Shown: positions 17,515 through 26,086 of the stretch, piece by piece | Layout of the letters: the number at the start of each line of letters is the position of its first letter | Position numbering within the stretch: position 1 is the first letter of the stretch | Translations under genes and position numbers: made by a program | Source of the DNA: Acidobacteriota bacterium | Lineage (GTDB): Bacteria; Acidobacteriota; Vicinamibacteria; Vicinamibacterales; UBA2999 | Reading direction: 5' to 3' | Length of the DNA: 64,000 bases | Assembly (NCBI GenBank): GCA_030697165.1 | Contig: JAUYQQ010000001.1 | Span: forward strand, 62,001 to 126,000 | The notes under the pieces: generated by a model | The model's input: the letters and a program-made list of their open reading frames with translations, nothing else | The model's database searches: none | Told to the model about the DNA's origin: nothing

Positions 17515-20240
17515 CCTCGAGGTTTGGTCGCCTTGATGATGATGTTCCACCCCACGAGCTTGCCGAGGGGACCCACCGGCAGCCATTGCATGGGTTCGGG
17601 CAACTCCGATGTGACCATCTGGCGCTTGAAGAACTGGTGCCCGGAAAAGTCCTTGAACATGCGACGGAGACGGCGAGCCCCGTAAACCTTGACCAGTGGC
17701 CGCGCGTCATTCTTGGTGATCTCGACGCGGCGAGACATGATCTCGCCGATCGAGTACCGCTGCAGCATGCCGCGCTTCCACCCCTGCTCCCACACCAGGC
17801 GATACCAGTAGTGCCAGGAGTGCTCGGCGTAGAGCATGATGATCGCCTTGCCTCCGGGCTTGAGCACGCGGCGGATCTCGCCGACGACACGTTCGGTGTT
17901 CGGGGTGTGGTGGATCACGCCGTTGCTGTAAACCACATCAAAGGTATTGTCCGCGAACGGTAACGTCTCGGCGTCGTGATGCACGAACTCCCCTGTCAAT
18001 CCTCGCAGGGCGAAGTTCTCGCGCGCGTGACCCAGGTGGCCGGCCGAGAGGTCCACGTCGGTGACAATGCTGCCGTGACGGGCGAACTGACTGAGGTCGG
18101 TGCCGAGACCGCCGCCGATTTCCAGCACTTTCTCGCCAGCGTGACGGTCGTATTCCATGACCTCGGGCATCCAAGGTGCGTACTCGGCGTAGCGGTACCG
18201 CTCCACCTCCTTATACCAATCGAGGGTGCGCGACGGGTTCTCCGTGGCGTAGTGGCTCCCGACCGGATTGTTGTTCCACTGGTCCTGAACCTCTTCTTTG
18301 TACTCATCGCCCGTGCGCACCCGGTCCAACTTGTCCCCGCCGGGCGCGGCCGAGACGGCAGCCTTCCCCACGCGAACGGCCGCCGGCGCGGCCTCACCGG
18401 CGAGGAACCGCCAGACATTGGCGACGTGCCGCTGCCAGGAGTACGAGTCGAGCACGGCCTGCCGGGCGTTGCGGCCAAGGGCCGCCGCGAGCGCCGGGCG
18501 CTCTGCCAACGAGACGACGGCTTCGACGAACTCCGTGACATCGCCCGGGACGCACAACACGGCGCGCTCATTGGTCACTTGCAATCCGGGCTTGAGGAAG
18601 TCCTCGACGCGAAGGGCCGGGGACAGCACTTCGCCAAGTTGCTCGAGGTCGCTGCCGACAATGCCCCCGCCGACGGCCATGTACTCGAACAGCTTGGTCG
18701 GCGAGCCGAAGAACTTGCTGTCAACCATGTGGCTGTTGTGCGGTGACACAAACAGATCGCACGCCGGCAGCATGCGCGCGCCGTCCTGCTGCGGGACGCG
18801 GCCCACGCTGCGCACGTGGTAGGCCAGGTCGCGCTCGGCCACGACGTTATCGATCAGGTGCTTGTGGGTGCCGTCTCCAATGAGGAGGAAGCGAAGGCGG
18901 GGGGCGCGCGCGCAGATCGCCGGAATGGCATTCGCGAGCACATCGATGCCGTGCCAACCGCCGAAGGTGCCGGTAAAGCCGACCACGCAGTCATCGGCCG
19001 CGAAGCCCAACTCGTCGCGCAACTCCTGGCGGGCTGAACCGGTGAGCGGCGCATAGGCCACCGGATCGGCACCGTTCGGATTCACCAGAATCTTCGCCGG
19101 ATTTACCCCTCGGGCAATCAATGAATCGCGCACGACCTCCGAGACCACGCTGATCATCGTGGCCTGCCTGAACGCGGCGTCCTCCGCCTTGATAAACACG
19201 TCCTCGTGAGTCAGACCCACGCCGCCAAAGCTGCGGGTCATCGAAATCTCGGACCCGTTGTACTCAACGATGTAGGGAATCCCAAGTTCGAGGCTGAGCG
19301 CGGCGCCGCAGAAGTTGCCCATGCACAGCCGCTCGTAAATATACGCGGGACGCAGTGCCTCCATGGCCAGCTTGAGCTGCGGATAGTAGACCCAGTGTGC
19401 CCTGAGCAAATCTGTTTCGTTACTCGTTTCCGATGCCGGTGGCAAGACCACTTGGCGCAGGCCATAGTCGTCGAGCATGGCGAAGCGGCTTCCCATGAAG
19501 CACACGAAGCGCTCGGTGACCGCCGCCAGTTCCTTCGCCACGTAGCAGGTGTGGCCGTAGCTGCCACCGGAGGAGATCTTTGCCCAGTAGTCCGTGCGCA
19601 AGTAGACGCCAACGCCAGCGATGCGATGCGCCGCATCCGGCAGGCCGACATCCATTGTGACGGGCGCAATCGCCTCGAGCAACTGGTCCAGCGCCAACCG
19701 CGAGCGCTCGGCGAAGTAAACTTCCGCCGGTGGTAACTCCACGGGCAGAGGCGAGGCGACCGGCGCCGCGACCGCGTCTTCATAGCCTGGCGGATACTCG
19801 AAGGCGGCGTCACTCGCCGCGCGATACATCCGCCGCACCACCAGGTACAAGCGGTACGGAGCGGTGATCCGGCGCCACAGCGCGCGACCGGCGCGCAGGA
19901 TGGTCACGAACAGCCAGAGGTTCCAGTAGCTGCGCAACCGGTCCCGATCAAGGCACTCACACGCCGCCTCGTTGGGCCAGTAGAACCACGCCCGGCGGCC
20001 ACGACTTAGGACCTTGGCGGCCAGGGTCAGGTGGGATTGGCCTGGCCACCCTCGCTCCATCTCGATGATGACGCCGGCGAGACTGGGAAGGCGGTCAAGC
20101 TCGGCCAACGGATCCGCGCACGGTGGCATTGGCGCGCGAGGAATCACCAAACGGTGCCGTTCCGTCGTGTTCTCCAGGCCATCACAGTCGACGACCCGGG
20201 ACGCCTTCAACTCCGTCGTCAGGAAGAGGCACATTGCCAT
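17511..20240 (-). CDS. GT4 glycosyltransferase-methyltransferase fusion (copy 1)
   Basis: A 909-residue protein with three parts. Residues 1-200 are a family-specific N-domain ('IEMERGWPGQSHL', 'RRAWFYWPNEAA'). Residues ~208-615 are a GT4/GT-B enzyme with 'GGSYGHT' at 225-231, 'EYNGSEI' at 326-332, 'GFTGTFGGWHG' at 421-431 and 'TKLFEYMAVGGG' at 515-526. Residues ~640-905 are a class I methyltransferase with 'VLEIGGGLGTD' at 705-715 and 'YSNGVIHHTPNTERVV'. It is collinear with the next gene over its whole length, so the pair arose by tandem duplication of an already fused gene. Most divergence is between residues 110 and 205. The start ATG lies 2 bp after the oxidoreductase stop. Confidence 0.9.
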   Translation of the reverse strand: MAMCLFLTTELKASRVVDCDGLENTTERHRLVIPRAPMPPCADPLAELDRLPSLAGVIIEMERGWPGQSHLTLAAKVLSRGRRAWFYWPNEAACECLDRDRLRSYWNLWLFVTILRAGRALWRRITAPYRLYLVVRRMYRAASDAAFEYPPGYEDAVAAPVASPLPVELPPAEVYFAERSRLALDQLLEAIAPVTMDVGLPDAAHRIAGVGVYLRTDYWAKISSGGSYGHTCYVAKELAAVTERFVCFMGSRFAMLDDYGLRQVVLPPASETSNETDLLRAHWVYYPQLKLAMEALRPAYIYERLCMGNFCGAALSLELGIPYIVEYNGSEISMTRSFGGVGLTHEDVFIKAEDAAFRQATMISVVSEVVRDSLIARGVNPAKILVNPNGADPVAYAPLTGSARQELRDELGFAADDCVVGFTGTFGGWHGIDVLANAIPAICARAPRLRFLLIGDGTHKHLIDNVVAERDLAYHVRSVGRVPQQDGARMLPACDLFVSPHNSHMVDSKFFGSPTKLFEYMAVGGGIVGSDLEQLGEVLSPALRVEDFLKPGLQVTNERAVLCVPGDVTEFVEAVVSLAERPALAAALGRNARQAVLDSYSWQRHVANVWRFLAGEAAPAAVRVGKAAVSAAPGGDKLDRVRTGDEYKEEVQDQWNNNPVGSHYATENPSRTLDWYKEVERYRYAEYAPWMPEVMEYDRHAGEKVLEIGGGLGTDLSQFARHGSIVTDVDLSAGHLGHARENFALRGLTGEFVHHDAETLPFADNTFDVVYSNGVIHHTPNTERVVGEIRRVLKPGGKAIIMLYAEHSWHYWYRLVWEQGWKRGMLQRYSIGEIMSRRVEITKNDARPLVKVYGARRLRRMFKDFSGHQFFKRQMVTSELPEPMQWLPVGPLGKLVGWNIIIKATKPRG

Positions 20241-20242
20241 GC

Positions 20243-22885
20243 CTATTCGCCCCCTTCCGTTCGATGGTGCAGGAGGTCTTCGACATGCAGCGACACCGCG
20301 GTCGTCTCGATGATTTCGTCGAACGAGATCGGGGCGGCACCGCCGGTGGCGATCGCGTCACCCAGCAGGCTGAACTCCTCCGCGTGGCCCTTGTCGGGAT
20401 CGCTGCTCTGCCACATCACGTTCCCGTCGCTGGCGCGGGTGAGCTTCTGGAAGTTGTCCACGACATAGGCGTCGCCGTCGCAGAACACCTCGATGCGTTC
20501 CTTGCTCATGCCGGTCTTCGGCCCGAGCGCAGTGTAGACGAGGGTCGCGACGCTGCCGTCCTCGTAGCTGATCGTCGCGGAGAAGTTATCGTTACGCAGA
20601 TACGGCAAGGTGCCGGGATCGATCGAGGCCGCCGAAATCGAGCGCACCGGCGAACCGGTCAGCGACCGGAACACGTCATACATGTGGCACGCCTCGCCGA
20701 TGTTGCGGCCACCACCTTGTGAGCCTTGCACCCAGCTGTCCATCGGAATGTAGCCGCCATTGAGCCGGTATTCGATCATCAGCGGCGCGCGGCGACCGGC
20801 CACGGCTTTTTTGATCTCGGTGACGGCCGGCGAGAAGCGCCGGTTGAACCCGACCATCAGCAGTGGCTTGTGCTCCAGGCTGTTGTAGGCCTTGACTACC
20901 TCGTCCAGCCCCTGCCAGGAAATCGCCAGCGGCTTCTCGACGAACACGTGCTTGCCGGCCTGGAGGCTTTCAATCACGGGGCCGACGTGCTCGTGGTGGC
21001 GGGTCGCGATCACCATTAAGTGGAACGACGGATCATCGAGGACGGTCTTGAGCTCGGACGCGAGCACCTCGACACCGTTCTCGCGCGCGAAGTTGCCGCC
21101 CTGCGCGTTGTTGCGGGTCACCACACCGCGGAGAAAGAAGCGGTCTTTCCGCTTCTTCATCTGCGGCACCAGCATCGCCATGCCGAACGCGCCGGCACCG
21201 ACCAGCGCGTAGTTGATCAGTTCCGGGTTGGGCGGCTTGTGGCCACGCACCGTGATGCGCGTCGAATCCGCCGGCTCCGGCAGCGTGCGCGCATCATCGG
21301 GGTAACGAATCAGCACGCCCAGTGGCGGCTTGGCTCCGGCAGCAAGTTCCTTGTACGCGGCCGTCGCCTCGTCCACCGTGATCACGCGATCGATCAGGGC
21401 ATCGAGATTGACCCGGCCGGAGCCGATCAACTCGAGATAGGACTGCATGTTGCGATTGAGCGTCCACCGCACGTAGGCAAAGGGATAATCGCGCCCGTCG
21501 GTCTCGTAGTTCGAGTCGTAGCGGCCGGGACCGTACGAGGTGCTCATCAGCAGGTCGATTTCCTTGCGATAGAACACCGCGCGCTGCACGTTCAGGCCGA
21601 CGTCGCCGACGATGACGACGGCGCCCTTGGCGCGGGTGATGTCCATGGAGAGGTTGACGACGGAGTCGGATCGCGTGGCGGCGGTCATCAGGGTCTTGTC
21701 AACGCCTCGTCCTTCGGTGAGATCCCTCACCAGCGCCTTGAACGCCTCGGGATCCGACGCGCCCGCATCCATCCCGAGTGCCTTCGCGCGCGCCACGCGC
21801 TCGGCATCGAGGTCGAGACCAATCACCGTGCAACCGGCACTGCGCAGCAACTGCACCGTGATCTGGCCGATCAGCCCGAGGCCGAGCACCGCGATGCGCT
21901 CGCCCAGCTGCGGCGTAGCGCGACGGACCCCCTGCAACGCGATCGACCCAATCGTGGCCGACGCCGCCGCGCTGGTCGCGCAACCAGTGGGAATCTTGCA
22001 GACCAGGTTGCGCTTCACGTTGACGAAGTCAGCGTGATTCGCGGCGCCGGCGCCGGCGCATGCCACGAGATCACCGGGAACGAGATCGGAGATGCCCTCA
22101 CCCACCGCCACGACCTCGCCCGAGACCGAGTAGCCGACGTTCCAGCCGGTCTGGTCCATCTCGCTGTACGGCAGCCCCCCCGGCGTGGCCGGCGCCATCT
22201 GCACGTCGACGGTATCAACCGTGACCGCCGACGGCCCGCCATTGGAATTGGCGATCACCACCGTCACCTGTCGAGAAGACCCCGGATCGAAAATCAGGTA
22301 GTCCTCGAAACGGCCCGCGTCGAACGTCTTCGACCCCATCCAGGCCTGGCGGCCTTCGTTGAGGATGCCGATGGCGATCGCTCCTGAGTGAACCGTGCCG
22401 GCCACCCGAATCAGCGGCACCAGTCCTTCTGGCACCGCCAGCTCGCGCGTCATCACCTGGTACCCGGCCGCGGAATCGTCCGTGCTGATCTCGAGCCGCC
22501 CGTCCTGCGCCGTGAACTTGACGGCGTTCGCCTGGGTCCACTGCAGGTCGCCGGTGCTGACGACGGGCGCGAGCGTCTGCTTCGCCTCGGGCTTCATCTG
22601 CGCCAACTGCCGGCGCGCGATGGAGGCCAAACGGCGGGCCGCCTTTTCGGGATCGCGCCACGACGCCTTCAGGTAGTGGGTCGCGAGGCTGGCGTAAGCA
22701 GCCCCCTTCTCAACGGCACTGGCATTCTCGGACGTCGGCGCCAGGGGCGCCTTCAGCGGCGCCAACTCGGTGCCGACGCTGATCAGCGAATAGTGGACCC
22801 GCACCAGCACACTGCCCGCTTCGACCGCGGGCCTCGGCACACGGGCGACCACCGCCCCGCTGCTGTTCATCAAGATCTGACGCAT
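20243..22885 (-). CDS. Bi-domain oxidoreductase: MDR dehydrogenase plus Gfo/Idh/MocA, with inserted beta module
   Basis: The 880-residue protein starts with a medium-chain dehydrogenase GroES-like domain ('VRVHYSLISVGTE', 'GYSVSGEVVAVGEG', 'GDLVACAGAGAANHADF') and a Rossmann fold with 'VLGLGLIGQ' near 333. A second NAD-binding domain of the Gfo/Idh/MocA family follows ('ALVGAGAFGMAML' near 562, then 'VFVEKPLAI'). Such fused oxidoreductases occur in exopolysaccharide clusters and presumably oxidise or reduce a sugar nucleotide. The odd feature is an extra ~120 residues (about 110-232) inside the first domain that resemble a module of the membrane protein at 60839-63823. ATG 22885 was chosen because the longer frame overlaps the upstream heparinase-like gene. 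Confidence 0.88.
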   Translation of the reverse strand: MRQILMNSSGAVVARVPRPAVEAGSVLVRVHYSLISVGTELAPLKAPLAPTSENASAVEKGAAYASLATHYLKASWRDPEKAARRLASIARRQLAQMKPEAKQTLAPVVSTGDLQWTQANAVKFTAQDGRLEISTDDSAAGYQVMTRELAVPEGLVPLIRVAGTVHSGAIAIGILNEGRQAWMGSKTFDAGRFEDYLIFDPGSSRQVTVVIANSNGGPSAVTVDTVDVQMAPATPGGLPYSEMDQTGWNVGYSVSGEVVAVGEGISDLVPGDLVACAGAGAANHADFVNVKRNLVCKIPTGCATSAAASATIGSIALQGVRRATPQLGERIAVLGLGLIGQITVQLLRSAGCTVIGLDLDAERVARAKALGMDAGASDPEAFKALVRDLTEGRGVDKTLMTAATRSDSVVNLSMDITRAKGAVVIVGDVGLNVQRAVFYRKEIDLLMSTSYGPGRYDSNYETDGRDYPFAYVRWTLNRNMQSYLELIGSGRVNLDALIDRVITVDEATAAYKELAAGAKPPLGVLIRYPDDARTLPEPADSTRITVRGHKPPNPELINYALVGAGAFGMAMLVPQMKKRKDRFFLRGVVTRNNAQGGNFARENGVEVLASELKTVLDDPSFHLMVIATRHHEHVGPVIESLQAGKHVFVEKPLAISWQGLDEVVKAYNSLEHKPLLMVGFNRRFSPAVTEIKKAVAGRRAPLMIEYRLNGGYIPMDSWVQGSQGGGRNIGEACHMYDVFRSLTGSPVRSISAASIDPGTLPYLRNDNFSATISYEDGSVATLVYTALGPKTGMSKERIEVFCDGDAYVVDNFQKLTRASDGNVMWQSSDPDKGHAEEFSLLGDAIATGGAAPISFDEIIETTAVSLHVEDLLHHRTEGGE

Positions 22886-22899
22886 ACGCTTCTCGTCCT

Positions 22900-24990
22900 T
22901 CAGTGGATGCGCGCACCGTGCGCATCGAGTTGGGCCACCGCTTCGCGGCGCGCCTCCGCCGACAGGCAACTGTCGGCGAACAGGCACGCCAGCGAGGTTG
23001 GCATCTTGTTGTCGGGAATCACCAGCACCGAGGTTTCCGCCCGCACGCCGTACCCGGATGACACCCACCCGCGCTCAAGCTGCCGCGGACGCGCATCGTG
23101 TTCGTCGGCCGCCAGCAGCCACACCTCGCGGCCCGCAGCCCGCAGGCGGCAGTCTGGACCGATCAGTTCCGCCGTCGCCGCCGGGTCAAAATGAAATCGC
23201 CAGGTCGTCGCTTTCGGAGCCGCGCTGGTCAACCGGTCCCTGACCACGACGCGGGGACGCATGGGATCAACGTAGATTTCCCGAACCGAACCGACCGGGG
23301 GCACCAGCCTCGCATAGCCATCGTGGCCCCCACAAAAGTATCCCCCGAATCCGCCTGTTTTCCATTGGCGATCGACAGGGTGGGCGTCGTAGTGCAGCTG
23401 CCACAAGGCGTCCGGGCCCAGAAAGCGATTGAGCTCCTCGTCCTCCACCTGCGCCACGTTATGGAACGCGGTGCTGCGGAAGCGATTTCGCCACTCGCGC
23501 GACGCGGTATAGAGGTACGCCCCGCAGTCGGTAATCACGTTCAGGCCGTTCATGAACAGCTCGAAGCTGGTGATGTCGCTGTGGCCATGGCCGCCGCGGC
23601 CGTGCATGCCAACCTCGCCGCAGTCGACCACGACGTGCGCCGAAGGACTGCGCAACACGTAGAAGCCGCCAGCAGGAAAGGCCACGGAGCCTGGCTCAGA
23701 CTGGCTCTCAGCCAGCGCATCGAACGCGCCAGCCCCGGCCGGCCCCAGCATCCAGAACGACTCGGCCCAGAACTGGCCGGCGGCCGCCTTGAAGGCCGGC
23801 CGCGCGAACTGCACGGCCCCGGTTGAAACAAGGTAGCGATGGTCGTTAAGACGCTGCGCCCCCAACTTCTGCACTCGCCCATCGTCGGCATCGCCGATCA
23901 GCGGCGCCAAGCCATCGGGCTTTGTATAGGCCGTCACGAACTCCAGCATCCGCGCGAGCCGATGTGATTGCGCCTTGGGGATGCGTTCGCCATGCAACTC
24001 GAGTAGCAGATAGGACGTCTGGAACAGCTCGAGGACCAGGCGCTGATACGACGTCGACTGCTCGAAGTCGACACCGTCTTCGGAGACCTGCAGCAGCATC
24101 TCGTCGATCACGATCGACTTGCCGGTTTCCAGCCAGCGCTGGCCTTGCGGCGTGTGCTTGAAGAAGAGGCCGAGAAAGACCAGGCCGGCACCGTCGCTCA
24201 GGTAGTGGTTGCCGTTGACGTCGCCCTTCTCGAGATGCTGAAAGACGAACTCGCCGTGAAGAAAGAGGCTCCGCAACAGCAGCCGGCGGAACGCCGGGTC
24301 GGCGCACGCCACGGACCCGGCCATAAAGTAGAAGCCCCAGATCCAGTTGATGGCGCGCAGCGCGACGTCCATCGCGCAGGCCCAGTTCACGCTGAAGGCG
24401 AAGGGATTGGTGGCGATCCAGTCTTCGATCTCGGAGCGGTATTCGGCGGCATAGCGTTCGTCACCCGTCAGCCAATAGGCCTGCCCCAGCGCCGTGAAGT
24501 GCTGGCAACGGCTCAGCTCCCACGGCACCTTCACATCCGTGGGCTTCTCGAGTTCCATGTACTGGATGTCGCGGCAGTACTGCAGCGGGTAGTGACGGCC
24601 GGTCTTGAAGTCATCGAGCCACGGCAGCTTCGGTCCAAACGCCTTGACTCCAGAGCCGAGCAGGTCGAACTCGTGCCGCATCGCGGCATCGGCCGTGGCC
24701 AACACCTTCGCCACTTCGTCGGGATATCGCTCGCGAAACGCCGCTGCGTAGGTATCGCGGTTATCAGGCCCAAGAAAGAAGGGCGCCGTCATCTGCCTCT
24801 CCCACAACGCGTCGATGGTCGCGGCCCCGCTCTCGCCGAGGATCGTCTGATCCCGGAGCACGCGCGGATAGACCTGCGCCCACGGCCGGCGGGTCTGGGT
24901 CCGCACTTCCTCAGCCAGGCGCGCCAGCAACACTCTCGGCGGCATGCCCGCCGCCTTGCGCGCGCGCCTCACGAAATTCGACAGCGACAT
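22900..24990 (-). CDS. Heparinase II/III family protein (second copy)
   Basis: A 696-residue protein with the helical N-domain ('VPWELSRCQHFTALGQAYW', shared with the first copy's 'WPWEIGRCQHWVTLGQAYR'). The C-terminal sandwich carries the active-site-type motif 'GRGGHGHSDITSF' near residue 466 and 'DCGAYLYTASREWRN', 'STAFHNVAQVED'. It is a uronate-polysaccharide lyase-like protein. The first and second copies are diverged, so they may act on different linkages. The N-terminus MSLSNFVRRARKAAGM is basic and shows no signal peptide. The start codon at 24990 overlaps the epimerase stop (TGATG), and 14 bp separate its stop from the oxidoreductase start. Confidence 0.9.
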   Translation of the reverse strand: MSLSNFVRRARKAAGMPPRVLLARLAEEVRTQTRRPWAQVYPRVLRDQTILGESGAATIDALWERQMTAPFFLGPDNRDTYAAAFRERYPDEVAKVLATADAAMRHEFDLLGSGVKAFGPKLPWLDDFKTGRHYPLQYCRDIQYMELEKPTDVKVPWELSRCQHFTALGQAYWLTGDERYAAEYRSEIEDWIATNPFAFSVNWACAMDVALRAINWIWGFYFMAGSVACADPAFRRLLLRSLFLHGEFVFQHLEKGDVNGNHYLSDGAGLVFLGLFFKHTPQGQRWLETGKSIVIDEMLLQVSEDGVDFEQSTSYQRLVLELFQTSYLLLELHGERIPKAQSHRLARMLEFVTAYTKPDGLAPLIGDADDGRVQKLGAQRLNDHRYLVSTGAVQFARPAFKAAAGQFWAESFWMLGPAGAGAFDALAESQSEPGSVAFPAGGFYVLRSPSAHVVVDCGEVGMHGRGGHGHSDITSFELFMNGLNVITDCGAYLYTASREWRNRFRSTAFHNVAQVEDEELNRFLGPDALWQLHYDAHPVDRQWKTGGFGGYFCGGHDGYARLVPPVGSVREIYVDPMRPRVVVRDRLTSAAPKATTWRFHFDPAATAELIGPDCRLRAAGREVWLLAADEHDARPRQLERGWVSSGYGVRAETSVLVIPDNKMPTSLACLFADSCLSAEARREAVAQLDAHGARIH

Positions 24991-26078
24991 CAGGCCAAGA
25001 ATTTCTGTAGCACGGCAGCCACCCGCGGTGCGGTGTGGCCATCCCACAGAGGCGGGCGCCGGTGCGGCGCATGCTCGGCGGCCATTGCCTCTTTAAACCC
25101 GGCGATGATATTGGCCGTCTGGGTCCCGACCAGCCGATTGGTGCCATCGGTGATCGTGACGGGCCGCTCGGTGTTCTCGCGCAGCGTCAGGCAGGGGATG
25201 CCGAGCGCGGTCGACTCCTCCTGCAATCCACCCGAGTCGCTCAGGATGATGCGCGCGTGCGACGTCAGGCTGAGGAAGTCGATGTAGCCCATCGGCTCGG
25301 TGAGCTTCACGTTAGTGAGCAAATCTTCCACGCCGAACGTGGCGAGGCGCTGACGGGTGCGCGGGTGCACAGGGAACACGACCGGCATCTGCTTCGCGAC
25401 GTGCGCAATGGCCACAAGGATGCGGCGCAGGATGACCGGGTCGTCCACGTTCGACGGCCGATGCAGCGTCAGCACGCCGTAGCCCTTGTCGGTGACAGCC
25501 ACGCGGTCCTGGATACGATCGAGCGTCGCCATCGGCAGGTGGCGCATCAGCGTATCGATCATGATGTTGCCGACGAAGTGAATCTTCTCGCGCGGCACGC
25601 CTTCCTTGATCAGGTTTTCGTCGCCGTCGGTGGACGGCGTCAGCAACAGGTCGGCGAGGCAGTCGGTGACGATGCGATTCACTTCCTCGGGCATGCCGCG
25701 GTCGTAACTGCGCAAGCCCGCCTCGAGATGCGCGATCGGGATCATCAGTTTCGCCGCCACCAACGAAGCCGCCATCGTCGAGTTGACGTCACCGGCGACC
25801 ACCACCAGGTCTGGCTTCTCTTCGAGGCACACCTGCTCGAAACCGATCATCACCTTCGCGGTCTGGACGGCGTGGCTGGCCGAGCCCACTTCGAGATTGC
25901 GATCCGGCGCCGGTAACTGCAGTTCGCGGAGGAACGACTTCGACATGGCCTCGTCGTAGTGCTGCCCGGTGTTGACCAGAATCTGCCGGATGCCAGGGGC
26001 GCCCTTCAGCGCTTCCATCAACGGCGCGACCTTCATGTAGTTGGGACGTGCGCCGACGACGTGAACAATGGTTTTCAA
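24990..26078 (-). CDS. wecB: UDP-N-acetylglucosamine 2-epimerase (non-hydrolysing)
   Basis: The 362-residue protein begins KTIVHVVGARPNYMKVAPL, the invariant N-terminus of WecB/MnaA. It also has 'VNTGQHYDEAMS', 'VVAGDVNSTMA', 'HLEAGLRSYDRGMPEEVNR' at 117-135 and 'LSDSGGLQEESTALGIP'. It interconverts UDP-GlcNAc and UDP-ManNAc in the cytoplasm, supplying ManNAc-type residues. The frame is open for 49 more codons upstream, but these overlie the preceding membrane gene. The TTG at 26078 with AAGGG upstream gives a normal family length. It is translationally linked to the downstream heparinase-like gene. Confidence 0.94.
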   Translation of the reverse strand: MKTIVHVVGARPNYMKVAPLMEALKGAPGIRQILVNTGQHYDEAMSKSFLRELQLPAPDRNLEVGSASHAVQTAKVMIGFEQVCLEEKPDLVVVAGDVNSTMAASLVAAKLMIPIAHLEAGLRSYDRGMPEEVNRIVTDCLADLLLTPSTDGDENLIKEGVPREKIHFVGNIMIDTLMRHLPMATLDRIQDRVAVTDKGYGVLTLHRPSNVDDPVILRRILVAIAHVAKQMPVVFPVHPRTRQRLATFGVEDLLTNVKLTEPMGYIDFLSLTSHARIILSDSGGLQEESTALGIPCLTLRENTERPVTITDGTNRLVGTQTANIIAGFKEAMAAEHAPHRRPPLWDGHTAPRVAAVLQKFLA

Positions 26079-26086
26079 AGTGCCCT

